Origin: Streptantibioticus cattleyicolor NRRL 8057 = DSM 46488
GTDB lineage: Bacteria > Actinomycetota > Actinomycetes > Streptomycetales > Streptomycetaceae
DNA length: 64,000 bases
Reading direction: 5' to 3'
Assembly (NCBI RefSeq): GCF_000240165.1
Contig: NC_017585.1
Span: forward strand, 744,001 to 808,000
In this document: piece after piece, positions 1 through 8,715 of the stretch
Numbering within the stretch: position 1 is the stretch's first letter
Layout: each line of letters opens with the position of its first letter
Notes under the pieces: generated by a model
The model's input: only the letters and a program-made list of their open reading frames with translations
What the model was told of the DNA's origin: nothing
The model's database searches: none
Made by a program: the position numbers and the translations under genes

Positions 1-777
1 GCCGATCTGCCCGGCCAGGTGACCGCGGTCGTGGCGCTGGCCGCCCTGGTGGCCTGGCTCATCGAGGGCGGTCCGCTCGGCTGGACGGCGCCGGTGCCGC
101 TGGCACTGCTGGCCGTCGCCGTGGCGGCGGCGGTCGGGTTCGTCGTCGTCGAGCTGCGGTCGGCCCATCCGATGCTGCCGCCGGCCATCTTCCGCCGGGC
201 CGCGTTCACCGCGTCGGTCGCGGCCGGTTTCGCGCTCCAATTCGGCGGCTACGGGCTCCAGTTCATGCTGGCGCTCCACCTCCAGCGGAGCTGGGGGCTG
301 GGGGCGTCGGCGACGGGGGTGTACCTGCTGCCGTTCTCGGCCGCCTGGGTATTCGGGACGATCGTGGTCAACCGCCGTCTGGTGGGCCGTGGTCCGCGGT
401 TCCTGCTGTGGACGGGGGCGGCGGTGTCGTTCGCGGGGGCGTTGCTGTTGCTCGCCATGACGGGGCCGGGCGCCTGGCCGTGGGAGGTGGTGGGCACCGC
501 GCTCGCCGGGCTGGGCTGCGGTGTCTTCTCCCCCAGCCTCAACGCCTCGGCGTTGCAGGCCGTGGACCCGGCGTACGCCGGTCTGGGGTCGGCGGTGCTC
601 AACACCGCGCGGCAGGTGGGCATGGCGCTGGGGGTCGCGCTGCTCGGTACGTTCGTGGCGCTGCCGGACGCGCTGCTCGGGCTGCGGATCGACGTGGCGC
701 TGGTGGCGTCGTGCTTCCTCGCCGTCGTCGTGCTGAGCCTGCGCTACCTCCCGCGGGGGATCGCGGCACGCCGCTGA
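1..777 (+). CDS. MFS drug exporter, C-terminal part (5' end outside window)
   Basis: The reading frame is open from the first base of the window, so this is the 3' part of a longer gene. The visible 259 residues contain about seven hydrophobic segments and the spacing typical of the C-terminal half of DHA2-type (EmrB/QacA, 14-helix) proton-driven drug exporters, including a segment ending in SAVLNTARQVGMALGVALLG that resembles the conserved late-helix motif of that family. It would sit in the cytoplasmic membrane and export hydrophobic compounds. Substrate cannot be told. Family assignment is good; the missing N-terminal half prevents checking of motif A. Confidence 0.85.
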   Translation, partial: ADLPGQVTAVVALAALVAWLIEGGPLGWTAPVPLALLAVAVAAAVGFVVVELRSAHPMLPPAIFRRAAFTASVAAGFALQFGGYGLQFMLALHLQRSWGLGASATGVYLLPFSAAWVFGTIVVNRRLVGRGPRFLLWTGAAVSFAGALLLLAMTGPGAWPWEVVGTALAGLGCGVFSPSLNASALQAVDPAYAGLGSAVLNTARQVGMALGVALLGTFVALPDALLGLRIDVALVASCFLAVVVLSLRYLPRGIAARR

Positions 778-918
778 CCGGGGCCGGATCGCGTACGGAA
801 TACGACGCCGGGCGGCGGGTACCCGAGGCTCACGTGGGCGTTCAGGGGTCCGTACGCCACCGGCCGCGCGGCGCGTACGTGGCCGGGGCGGGCGGCCGGC
901 CGTGCTGGGAGGTGGGCG

Positions 919-1788
919 GTGTCCGTGGCCAAGTGGCTGGGCGCGTTGGGGCTGGCCGCGGCCGGCGTGGGCGGGGTGTGGGCGGCGCGGCGGCTGCCGG
1001 TCGCGGCGGAGGTGTCGCGTACCGCGAGGGCCGTGGCGGCGGACGGGCTGCGGCGGATGCGTCTCCCGCGCGGTGCCGTCGGCCCCCACGCCTCGGGCCC
1101 CCGGGTCAGCCGTCCCCGTGGCCTGCCACGCCGTGCGCCCGCCGCCGTACCGCGCCCCGCTTCCGTGGCCGGGGTCTGCCTGGGCGCGCTGGCCCGCTGG
1201 GACGGGCACGCCGTACCGTCGTGCCACGGTACGGATCCGCGACGGGCGGCCCGGCTCGCCAAGGCGGCGCTGACCGCAGCGCTCGGCGGGTACGCGGCGC
1301 TGACGGCGTTCGGCAACGTCACCGATCCGGCGCCCAACCGGGAGTTCGTGCGCCACGTGCTCACCATGGACGACCGCGCGCCGGAACTGGCGGAACTGAG
1401 CCGGAACGGCTCCCGGGCGATCCACCGGCCGTGGGTGTGGCGGGCGGCCTACGGATGCGTCATCGGCGGTGAGGCGCTGGTCGGCGGGTTGTGCCTGGTG
1501 TCGTCGTGGCGGCAGGTCCGGGCGGCGGGCGCGGCGCACGACCACTTCGCACGGGCCGCCTCGACCGGGATCGCCGGGGCGGCGGGCGCCTTGCTGCTGT
1601 GGTTCCTCGGCTTCCAGACGGTGGGCGGCGAGTGGTTCGGCATGTGGATGAACCAGCACTGGAACGGCCTGGACAGCGCGGCCCGGGTGTGTGGTTACGC
1701 CGGTGTGGTGCTGCTGTTGTTGTGTCTGCCGGAGGAGGCGGACGTGCCGGGTCGTGCGGTACGGGAGGTCCGCCGGCCGTCCAGGTGA
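919..1788 (+). CDS. DUF2165-type integral membrane protein
   Basis: Residues from about 110 onward match the DUF2165 family of small integral membrane proteins: a helix ending ALTAFGNVTDPAPNREFVRHVLTMD, then HRPWVWRAAYGCVIGGEALVGGLCLV, and a last pair of helices with GGEWFGMWMNQHWNGLDSAARV. Function of the family is unknown. The family is usually about 165 residues, so the first 80-110 residues here, a hydrophobic N-terminus followed by an Arg/Pro-rich stretch, are either a real extension or a mis-set start. An in-frame GTG at 1165 is the obvious shorter alternative. No partner genes are evident. Confidence 0.65.
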   Translation: MSVAKWLGALGLAAAGVGGVWAARRLPVAAEVSRTARAVAADGLRRMRLPRGAVGPHASGPRVSRPRGLPRRAPAAVPRPASVAGVCLGALARWDGHAVPSCHGTDPRRAARLAKAALTAALGGYAALTAFGNVTDPAPNREFVRHVLTMDDRAPELAELSRNGSRAIHRPWVWRAAYGCVIGGEALVGGLCLVSSWRQVRAAGAAHDHFARAASTGIAGAAGALLLWFLGFQTVGGEWFGMWMNQHWNGLDSAARVCGYAGVVLLLLCLPEEADVPGRAVREVRRPSR

Positions 1789-1857
1789 GGTCACGCGGTG
1801 CGCGTGGTCCCACCGGCTGTGAACGCCGCGCTCCCGGGCGCCGGTCGTCCCACCCGG

Positions 1858-2829
1858 TCAGGGGCGCAGCACGATCCGGCCGCGTACGGAGGCGTCGGCG
1901 AGCAGGCGGTGGGCGTGGGCCGCTTCGGAGAGCGGGAGGCGGTCGGTGACGCGGGGGCGCCAGGTGGTGGTGCGCAGCAGGTGGGGGACGGCGGTCGCGG
2001 CGGTGGCGAGGTCGGCGGTGGTGGCGTTGCTGATGGCGAAGCCGACGATGCGGGCGTCGCGGGTGTAGAGGGCGCCGACCGGCAGGCCCACGATGTCGTG
2101 CAGCCCGGCCATCAGCACCATGCGTCCGCCGTGCGCCAACAGCGGTACGGCGACGGCTGGTTGGCCGTGGCCGGAGGTGTCGAGGTGGACGTGGTAGCCG
2201 TCGGGCGCGGCGGTACGGAGGCGTTCGGGGAGGTCGGTGCCGTGGTAGTCGTAGACGTCGGCGGCGCCCCACGCGCGGACCCGGTCGAAGTCGTCCGGGC
2301 GTGCGGTGGCCACCACGCGTGCCCCGGCCGCGTTCGCCAGCGCGACGGCGGCCGAGCCGACGTTTCCGGCGGCGCCGCCGACGTACACCGTCTGCCCGGC
2401 GCGCAGCCTGCCGTGCCGGAAGAGCGCGAGCCAGGCGGTGGCGGCGGGGTGCGCGGCGGCGACCAGTTCCTCCGGGTCGACGTCCGGGGGCGCGGGGTAG
2501 AGGCGGTCGGCGGCCACGGTCGCGTACTCGGCGAAGGAGCCCTGGCGTCCGCCGTGTCCGAGGCTGTTGCACCACACCGCCTGGCCCGGGGTGAAGCCCA
2601 CGGCGCCGGGGCCGGTGGCGGCCACCTCGCCGACCAGGTCGCGCCCGATGACGAACGGCGCGGGTATCGGCGTGCGATAGGCGCCGGAACGCACCAGGGC
2701 GTCCACCGGGTCGACGGCCACCGCGCGCACCCGGACCAGGACGTCGGTGGGGCCGGTGGCGGGCAGTGGCAACTCGCCGTAGCGGATGGCGTCCGGCGGT
2801 CCGGGCTCGGTGACGTAGGCCGCGCGCAT
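1858..2829 (-). CDS. NADPH:quinone oxidoreductase family (zinc-independent MDR)
   Basis: A 323-residue medium-chain dehydrogenase/reductase. The N-terminus MRAAYVTEPGPPDAIRYGEL is the standard opening of quinone-oxidoreductase-type MDRs. It carries the GroES-like segment DVLVRVRAVAVDPVDALVRSGAY, the VGEVAATGPGAVGF turn, and the nucleotide-binding segment VYVGGAAGNVGSAAVALA. The cysteines of the structural zinc site of alcohol dehydrogenases are absent, as expected for the zinc-free branch. It probably reduces a quinone or enone with NADPH in the cytosol. The reading frame extends upstream to 2937, but the ATG at 2829 gives the family-typical N-terminus. No clear ribosome binding site precedes it. 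Confidence 0.85.
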   Translation of the reverse strand: MRAAYVTEPGPPDAIRYGELPLPATGPTDVLVRVRAVAVDPVDALVRSGAYRTPIPAPFVIGRDLVGEVAATGPGAVGFTPGQAVWCNSLGHGGRQGSFAEYATVAADRLYPAPPDVDPEELVAAAHPAATAWLALFRHGRLRAGQTVYVGGAAGNVGSAAVALANAAGARVVATARPDDFDRVRAWGAADVYDYHGTDLPERLRTAAPDGYHVHLDTSGHGQPAVAVPLLAHGGRMVLMAGLHDIVGLPVGALYTRDARIVGFAISNATTADLATAATAVPHLLRTTTWRPRVTDRLPLSEAAHAHRLLADASVRGRIVLRP

Positions 2830-3028
2830 CGTGGCGGGGAGGGAAATCCGCGCTCCCGTGGGTGGCTGGGGGACGGGGTGGTCGGCCACGATAGTGCGCG
2901 GACCGGCGGGTGGCGGGCAGCGCGGCGCCATGGGCATGTCGGATCGGCCCCGGCGGTGCGGTGCTTCAGCGGTACTTCAACGGTGCTTCAGCTGACGGGG
3001 CGTCGCCCGCGTGGTGCACCATGGTCGG

Positions 3029-3511
3029 GTGCCGATCATCCGACGAACGCCACTGTCGCCCGTGGACACCGACGACCCGCTGCTCGCTCTGGCCCTGGAG
3101 GACCTGGCCTGGTACGAGCGACAACGCGACCGGGCCCGCCGGTGGCACTGGGCCACCGAGTTGAGCGCCCTGGTCACCGGGGGCACCACGGTGGTGGCCG
3201 CCGGCATCCAGGCACCGGCGGCGGTCACCGCCACCATCGCCGGGGCCACCGTCTTCATCGGCGGCTTCCGCCAGGTCTTCAACCACGCGGAGCGCCACGT
3301 CGTGGCGGCCGAGGCGTGGTCCCGGCTGCGCCAGGCGGTCCGCCGCTACCAGTTGGTGCCCGAACCCCGGCGCGGCGCCGAGGTACGCCAGCGCCTGCTG
3401 GACGAGGTGGAGGCGGTGGGGTCGGCGGAGTTGGAGAACTGGGCCGCCGGCCGCCGGAGCAGGCAGTCCGCCACGCCGTCCGGCCCGCCCTCGGTGCTGG
3501 ACGCGCGGTGA
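3029..3511 (+). CDS. DUF4231/SLATT-type two-helix membrane protein
   Basis: About 160 residues. A charged amphipathic helix, DLAWYERQRDRARRWHWATE, is followed by two adjacent hydrophobic helices (ALVTGGTTVVAAGIQAPAAVTATIAGATVFIGGF) and a soluble helical tail. This is the architecture of DUF4231/SLATT proteins, which comparative genomics has linked to nucleotide-signalling and conflict systems, where they are predicted to be pore-forming effectors. No nucleotidyltransferase or SLOG gene lies next to it, so an immune role is not supported here. In-frame GTGs at 3011, 3014 and 3029 are all possible starts, and none has a strong ribosome binding site. Confidence 0.65.
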   Translation: MPIIRRTPLSPVDTDDPLLALALEDLAWYERQRDRARRWHWATELSALVTGGTTVVAAGIQAPAAVTATIAGATVFIGGFRQVFNHAERHVVAAEAWSRLRQAVRRYQLVPEPRRGAEVRQRLLDEVEAVGSAELENWAAGRRSRQSATPSGPPSVLDAR

Positions 3512-3550
3512 ACGCCCTTACGGCATAGGCGAATCGGCCCCGTCGGCACC

Positions 3551-4339
3551 TCAGCGTGGCGGTGACCAGATGTACGGCGTCGTGGTGGTCACCGCCGTGA
3601 ACCCCAGGCGGCGCAGGATGGGCGCGCTGTCGTCGGAGGCGTCCACCTGGAGGTAGCGGACGCCGCGCTCCACGGCGAGCCGGGCCCGGGCGGCGACGAG
3701 CGCGCGGTAGACGCCCCGGCCGCGCCACTCGGGGAGCGTCGATCCGCCCCACAGCGAGGCGAACGGGGTGCCCGCCCGGTGGACCAGCCAGGCGGCGCAG
3801 ACCGGGTGCCCGCCGGCCTCCGCGACCAGGACGGCGATCTCCTCCGGGGCGACCGCCACCCGGCCGATCAGATCCTCCGCGAGCCAGCCGAGGTCGAGGC
3901 CCCACACGGCGGACTCCAGGGCGGCGACGCGGCGCATGTCGGCGTCGGCGGTCACGCGGCGCAGTACGACACCGGGCGGCGGCACCGGTTCCGTGGCCAT
4001 CCGCTCGGCGCGGCCGATCAGCACGGTTTCCTCGTCCTCGGGCTCGAAGCCCGCGGCACGCAGCCGGTCCGGCAGGTCGGCCGGCAGGTCGTGGCCGCGG
4101 GTCTTCCACTCCACCGCCTCCCCACGGGCGGCGAAGTAGTCGCGCTGCCGTGCGATCAGCCGGTCCAGCTCGGCACCGCGCAACCCGGTGTCGCGCGGCG
4201 CGGTGACCAGGCCGCGCGGCCGGCCGACGATCCGCAGCACCGGCCCGTCCCACTCGTGGCGCACGTCCGCGGGCGGGGTGGGCGGGGCTCCACGCATGTG
4301 CTCGTCGTAGGCCGCGAGCAGGGTTTCGGCTTCGTTCAC
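3551..4339 (-). CDS. GNAT-family N-acetyltransferase
   Basis: 262 residues with a C-terminal GNAT domain. The acetyl-CoA-binding motif A is seen as GGSTLPEWRGRGVYRALVAARARLA (Q/RxxGxG/A type), followed by VRYLQVDASDDSAPILRRLGF, the usual motif B. The N-terminal 100 residues form a linker/helical region containing RQRDYFAARGEAVEWKTRGHDLP, seen in actinobacterial GNATs of unknown substrate. It would transfer an acetyl group from acetyl-CoA to an amine in the cytosol. It stands alone, convergent with the preceding gene. Confidence 0.85.
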   Translation of the reverse strand: MNEAETLLAAYDEHMRGAPPTPPADVRHEWDGPVLRIVGRPRGLVTAPRDTGLRGAELDRLIARQRDYFAARGEAVEWKTRGHDLPADLPDRLRAAGFEPEDEETVLIGRAERMATEPVPPPGVVLRRVTADADMRRVAALESAVWGLDLGWLAEDLIGRVAVAPEEIAVLVAEAGGHPVCAAWLVHRAGTPFASLWGGSTLPEWRGRGVYRALVAARARLAVERGVRYLQVDASDDSAPILRRLGFTAVTTTTPYIWSPPR

Positions 4340-4497
4340 AGTTCCGCAGCCTACGACCGGGGCGCAACCGGTTTTCTCCCGTGCCCGGGTCCGTGCCTCC
4401 CGGCGTACGGCTCAGACAGCGTTGGGTAAGTGATCAACTCCGGGGTGTGCTGCCCTCGCGGTGATCTTCGCGGTCGGGGTCGGCGGAGATCACCGCC

Positions 4498-5150
4498 ATG
4501 TGTGTCTGTTCGTGCAAGCCTTCCAGCGACTCGTCGTTGACGGACGCTCAGTGGGCGGTGATCGGGCCGCTGCTGGCGGAGCGGGATCCGTGCCGGGGCG
4601 GCCGTCCGCTGGAGTTCCCTCGCCGGCTGGTCGTGGACACCGTGCTGTACGCGCTGGTCAGCGGGTGTGCGTGGCGACTGGTTCGGCATGATCTGGTGCC
4701 GTGGGACGCGGCCTGCCGGTGGTTTCTTGCCTGGACTGTGGACGGGACCTGGGGCCGGGTCCACGACGCGTTGCGCGAGCGGGTCCGGGCGGCGGACGAC
4801 CGGGACCCGCAGCCTTCGGCGGCGGTGTCGCACTCGCCGTCGGCCCGCAGCCACCAGGGCGGGCAGGCGATCGGCCACGACGCGGGCAAGCGTGTCCGGG
4901 GCCGCAAGCGGCACCTGCTCGTGGATACCTGCGGACGTGTGCTGCGTACGGTCGTGCACCCGGCCTCGATGCGCCATGGGTGGAGTCTGCTGCGCCTGCG
5001 GCCGGGCGGTCCCCTGGCTGACGGGGGCCGGCAAGCGGCTGACCGGCCCAGTCTCAACCGCGGTTTCGGGACAGCCCTTTGTTCCAGCCGCGCTGGGTGG
5101 CCTTCAGCCGGGCTCGCAGCGGCTGTCGCCGGGCCGGCACTCGTCAAACC
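4498..5150 (+). pseudogene. IS5-family transposase remnant
   Basis: The N-terminal part reads SLTDAQWAVIGPLLAERDPCRGGRP and VVDTVLYALVSGCAWRLV, then SHQGGQAIGHDAGKRVRGRKRHLLVDT, all characteristic of IS5-group DDE transposases. After about residue 160 (near 4980) the similarity breaks. The remaining C-terminal half, which should contain the second Asp and the Glu, is scrambled, so the gene looks frameshifted and internally deleted. No clear terminal inverted repeats were found. It is a decayed insertion sequence between the GNAT gene and the next hypothetical gene. Confidence 0.8.
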
Positions 5151-5282
5151 GGTGACGGGATCAGCGCGCCGCTCGCGCGGGTGCTCGCCGCCCTGCCCGG
5201 CTGGTCCCCGGTGCCACCGCCCGGCAGCCGGTAGGCTGCGGAAGGCAGCGCGGGGGCGTCCAGAGTGGGGGAGTTGAGCCGC

Positions 5283-6557
5283 ATGTCCCAGGAGGCGCGG
5301 GAGCGGATGGGCCTCACCGAGCCCTCCGCCGGGGAGCGGGAGCTGCGCACGCGGATGCTGGACCAGCAGCGGGCCCTGAACCGAGCCCTCGCCGAGGCCG
5401 CCCGACGCCACCGCCGCGGCCATCCCTTACCGGTGGCCGTCGACCCGGCGCGGCTGTACCCGGTGCTGCTGCCCGCCGGCGAGGAGGCGAGGGCGATCGA
5501 CCCGGATGCCCCTTCGCCCACCCCGGCCCTGCGGGAGGTGCTCTGCCTGCGCTGCGAGTACGGGTTCCAGGTGCTCAACCGGGCGGACCTCACCCGTCAC
5601 GGGCACGAGCCCATGCTGCGCGGCCGGGCCCTGGACAACCTCGCCGCGCTGCCCGCCGAAGGGCAGCTGATCCTCAAGGTCCGCGACGGGTACTGGCACC
5701 ACGTCAGCGCAGTGAGCCCGCTGACGAGCAGTCACCTGCTCGAACTGCCCCACTACTACGAGCGGTTCAGCGGCGGCAAGAAGCTCCCGCCGGAGGGCGC
5801 CCTGGTCGTCGTCCCCGCGCCCCAGCAGATCCTCCTCTCCAGCCTCGAGCGGCCGTTCAGCTACCACATCCTCCCCGACCTGGCGGAGTACGAGCCCAGC
5901 CAGTGGGGCCAGCCGCTCGACCCGCTCTCGCCGCACGTCTACTGGTGGCTCGACGGGCGGCTCATCGAGGTCACCAAGCGGCGCGAGAACGGCGAGCTGC
6001 GCGTCGACCTCCCGGACGACCTTCGTTACCTGATCGACCGGCTGGTCGCCCCGCCCGACGTGCGGCTGATGCACTACCAGTTCGGGCACCGCACGATTCC
6101 CGATCTGGCCGTGGAGGCGGAGGGGAAGCGTGAAGAGGTCTTCAGCAAGGAGTTCGGGCTCGGCCTCCTCGGGCTCTGGCGCAGCGAGCACGGGCGGCCG
6201 CAGTACGCACCGAACCCCCTCCCCGTCGACGGACTACGGGCGGAGCTGGCCTGGCTCGACAACCGCCACCGACTGCTGCTCTTCGCCTTTCCCAAGCCGC
6301 TCCACGACAAGGAGGTCTTCTTCACCGCGCTCGCCCGCCGGGACGGAGTGGGTGAGCTGCGCTACTTCCTCCTCGAGCACAACGTGGTGGACGGCGAACA
6401 GAAGCCCCGGCTGACCGAGCGGCGGCTGGGGAGTTGGGAGGAGGTCGAGCTCCGGGTCGGAGTCAAGGCCACCAAGCGGGCTTTCTTCAACGCGATCGCC
6501 CTCCAGTTCCTCACCGAGCGCGGCCCCGGCCGGCTCCTCCGCCGATTCTTCCGCTGA
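5283..6557 (+). CDS. conserved-looking protein of unknown function, about 424 aa
   Basis: Not recognised as a named family. The protein is soluble, with a charged N-terminal helical region (residues 1-50), then a globular part with many aromatic residues such as VRDGYWHHVSAV, LPHYYERFSGGKK and HVYWWLDGRLIEVTKR. There is no signal peptide or membrane helix. The ATG at 5283 follows a GGGGGAG at a normal distance and is preferred over the upstream GTG at 5265. A TTA leucine codon, rare in Streptomyces and read by the developmentally controlled bldA tRNA, occurs at 5427-5429. The gene lies directly after a dead IS element and before a truncated ORF, so the neighbourhood looks rearranged. Confidence 0.7.
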   Translation: MSQEARERMGLTEPSAGERELRTRMLDQQRALNRALAEAARRHRRGHPLPVAVDPARLYPVLLPAGEEARAIDPDAPSPTPALREVLCLRCEYGFQVLNRADLTRHGHEPMLRGRALDNLAALPAEGQLILKVRDGYWHHVSAVSPLTSSHLLELPHYYERFSGGKKLPPEGALVVVPAPQQILLSSLERPFSYHILPDLAEYEPSQWGQPLDPLSPHVYWWLDGRLIEVTKRRENGELRVDLPDDLRYLIDRLVAPPDVRLMHYQFGHRTIPDLAVEAEGKREEVFSKEFGLGLLGLWRSEHGRPQYAPNPLPVDGLRAELAWLDNRHRLLLFAFPKPLHDKEVFFTALARRDGVGELRYFLLEHNVVDGEQKPRLTERRLGSWEEVELRVGVKATKRAFFNAIALQFLTERGPGRLLRRFFR

Positions 6558-6574
6558 CCCGGGGGTACGAGCCC

Positions 6575-6838
6575 GTGCCGGACCGCGTCCTACTGATCGG
6601 CCTCGACGACACCCTGATCCCCGACGGCGCGGTGGACACGGTGATCGGCGCCGTCCGGGCAGTCCGGCGGGCCGGCCCGTGGCGGGCGGACCCGGAGCTC
6701 CTGCCGCTCAGTTCCTGGGAGGCGCTCAGGCCGGCCTTCGAGGTGATCCCGCTGCCGGCGGAGGCCCGGCCGGCGCCGGCCGGGCACGATCGCCGGGCCT
6801 GGCGGGCGGTCCTCGCCGCGATCGATCCTGACGCTTCC
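6575..6838 (+). pseudogene. truncated small ORF of unknown function
   Basis: A GTG at 6575, 18 bases after the preceding stop, opens a frame reading VLLIGLDDTLIPDGAVDTVI and then ELLPLSSWEALRPAFEVIPL, which looks like real protein. From about 6839 the frame simply runs antisense through the DinB-like gene on the other strand without a stop of its own, so the original 3' end appears to have been lost. The family was not recognised. It may have formed an operon with the preceding gene before truncation. Confidence 0.4.
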
Positions 6839-7423
6839 TCAGGCGCCCACCGTGCCGTCGATGCCTTCGCGCAGGAAGTCGGCGTGGCCGTTGTGGCGGG
6901 CGTATTCGAGCAGGACGTGGAGCATGACCATGCGCAAGGAGACCTCGGCGTCGTCCCAGCGGGGCTGGCGGCCGGTGATGTCGAGGGAGGCGGCGGCGCG
7001 TTCGATGCGGCGGGAGTGCTCGACCTCGGCCCGCCAGGCGGCGAAGGCTTCGGAGCGGGTGGAGTCCGCGCTGTCGTAGGCGGCTTGGAAGTCGCCCTCG
7101 TCGGACCAGACCAGCGGGACGTCCTCACCGTTGATCGCGCGGCGGAACCAGGCGCGTTCCACCTCGGCCATGTGGCGCACCAGGCCGAGCAGGGAGAGCG
7201 TGGAGGGCGGCATCGACCGGGTGCGCAGTTCCTCGTCGGTGAGGCCTTCGCACTTCATGGCGAGGGTGGCCCGGTGGAAGTCGAGGAAGGCGCGCAGCAT
7301 CTCGCGTTCGTCCGCGATGACGGGCGGGCCGATACGTTCGACACCGGCGCTTTCGTCGTCGGTGCGTTCTTCGGTGGTGCGTTCTTCGGTGGTGCGTTCT
7401 TCGGTGGTGCGTTGGGTGGTCAC
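6839..7423 (-). CDS. DinB/DUF664-type protein
   Basis: 194 residues. The segments REMLRAFLDFHRATLAMKCEGLTDEEL, LSLLGLVRHMAEVERAWFRRAI and MLHVLLEYARHNGHADFLREGIDG match DUF664, a branch of the DinB four-helix-bundle superfamily with a conserved metal-binding histidine triad (here the His of RHMAEVE and the two His of HNGHAD). Members are often thiol-dependent transferases or hydrolases; the substrate is unknown here. The N-terminus carries three perfect TTEER repeats, encoded by 15-bp tandem repeats. Confidence 0.85.
   Translation of the reverse strand: MTTQRTTEERTTEERTTEERTDDESAGVERIGPPVIADEREMLRAFLDFHRATLAMKCEGLTDEELRTRSMPPSTLSLLGLVRHMAEVERAWFRRAINGEDVPLVWSDEGDFQAAYDSADSTRSEAFAAWRAEVEHSRRIERAAASLDITGRQPRWDDAEVSLRMVMLHVLLEYARHNGHADFLREGIDGTVGA
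7366..7410. repeat. three perfect 15-bp tandem repeats in the DinB-like gene
   Basis: The unit gttcttcggtggtgc occurs three times head to tail at 7366, 7381 and 7396. It encodes repeated acidic/Thr pentapeptides at the N-terminus of the DUF664 protein, outside the conserved domain, so copy number changes would keep the frame. Confidence 0.9.
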
Positions 7424-7482
7424 TGTGGTGTCGTTCCTTCCCCGTTCCGGCCGCCGGGGTGTCCGGGCGGCGGGGCATCACC

Positions 7483-8391
7483 CTACGGCGTGGGTCGCGG
7501 CCGTGTCGTGAGGTGTGCCTGGGCCGCCTTGCGGAAGGCGGAGACCAGCGGCCTGCGGTCGCCGGCCCGGGTGACCAGGACGACGTGGGCCGGGTCGACA
7601 CCGCGCAGGGGGACCGTGGTGAGGTCGGGGCGCAGGCCGTGTTCGGCGAGGCCGGCCGGGACGATGGCCACCGCCTGCCCGGCGGCGACGACTTCGAGCT
7701 TGTCCTCGACGACCTGGACCAACGGGCCGTCGGGGGCCGGGCTTCCGTCGGGCCGGGGATCGATGCGCCAGTAGGCGTTCCAGGCGGGGTCGGGCGACCG
7801 GGGCATCGGCTCGTCGGCGATGTCGTCGAGGGTGACGGACTCCCGGCCGGCCAGCCGGTGGCCGACCGGGAGCAGCAGCACCCGGGGCTCGGAGTGGAGG
7901 ACGGTCACCTGGAACTGGTCGGTGGGGAACGGCAGTCGGGTCACCACGGCGTCCACCCGGTGCCCGAGCAGGGCCGCGCGGGCCTCGTTCCAGCGCAGGT
8001 GGAGGGTGTGCACCTCGGCCTCCGGGTGGCGGTCCCGCAGTTCGCGCACGGCCGGGGTGACGATGAGGTCGGTGACGTGGCCGATGGTGATGCGTCCGGA
8101 GCGGACGGCGGCCCGGGCCTCGGCCGCCGCCTCGGTGGCCGAGCGCAGCAGTGCCTTCGCGCGCGGCAGGAACGCCGCCCCGGCCTCGGTGAGCCGGGTG
8201 CCCTGCGGGGTGCGGTCCAACAGGCGCACCCGCATCTGTTCTTCGAGCCGCTGGATCTGCCGGCTCAGCGACGGCTGCGCGAGATGGAGGGCGGCGGCGG
8301 CACGGCCGAAGTGCAGGTGTTCGGCGACCACGGTGAAGTACCGCACCACACGCAGATCCAGGTCCGCCGGCGGGAGGGACGATTCGGGCAC
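7483..8391 (-). CDS. LysR-family transcriptional regulator
   Basis: About 302 residues. The N-terminal winged helix is clear: DLRVVRYFTVVAEHLHFGRAAAALHLAQPSLSRQIQRLEEQ, followed by LLDRTPQGTRLTEAGAAFL. The C-terminal periplasmic-binding-protein-like effector domain follows. The GTG at 8391, preceded by GAGAG, puts the start just before the HTH; an ATG at 8457 would add 22 residues of poor conservation. It is transcribed away from the SDR gene starting at 8716 and probably controls it, as is common for divergent LysR pairs. Confidence 0.88.
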   Translation of the reverse strand: MPESSLPPADLDLRVVRYFTVVAEHLHFGRAAAALHLAQPSLSRQIQRLEEQMRVRLLDRTPQGTRLTEAGAAFLPRAKALLRSATEAAAEARAAVRSGRITIGHVTDLIVTPAVRELRDRHPEAEVHTLHLRWNEARAALLGHRVDAVVTRLPFPTDQFQVTVLHSEPRVLLLPVGHRLAGRESVTLDDIADEPMPRSPDPAWNAYWRIDPRPDGSPAPDGPLVQVVEDKLEVVAAGQAVAIVPAGLAEHGLRPDLTTVPLRGVDPAHVVLVTRAGDRRPLVSAFRKAAQAHLTTRPRPTP

Positions 8392-8715
8392 CTCTCGACT
8401 GTAGCCGCTGAAACCGCACCGACGACACCCCCTCGTACCATCGCCACCTGTGGTCATGTCTGATCGGTATCGCCCGTTGCGGAACAGGCCTTGGACGTCA
8501 CGCGTCCGTTGCCCGCACTGTGGAGACACCCCGCTCGGCGGCGCTCGTCCGTACCTGGCGAGGCACCCGTGACCTGCGGCGTTATGCCACTCCGCCGCCG
8601 CGTCGGGCCACCCGGCGGAACGGCGGGGTACGCGGTGCCTTCGTCCGGCGCCGTGCCGGGTTCCGGACGGACCGGTATCCCATCGGTCCGCCACATTTAC
8701 CGAGGTGATTGACTC
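8392..8715. other. divergent intergenic region between LysR and SDR genes
   Basis: This 324-base gap separates two divergent genes and should hold both promoters and the LysR binding site. No confident -10/-35 pair or inverted repeat was picked out by eye, and no coding frame in it looks real. Confidence 0.4.
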
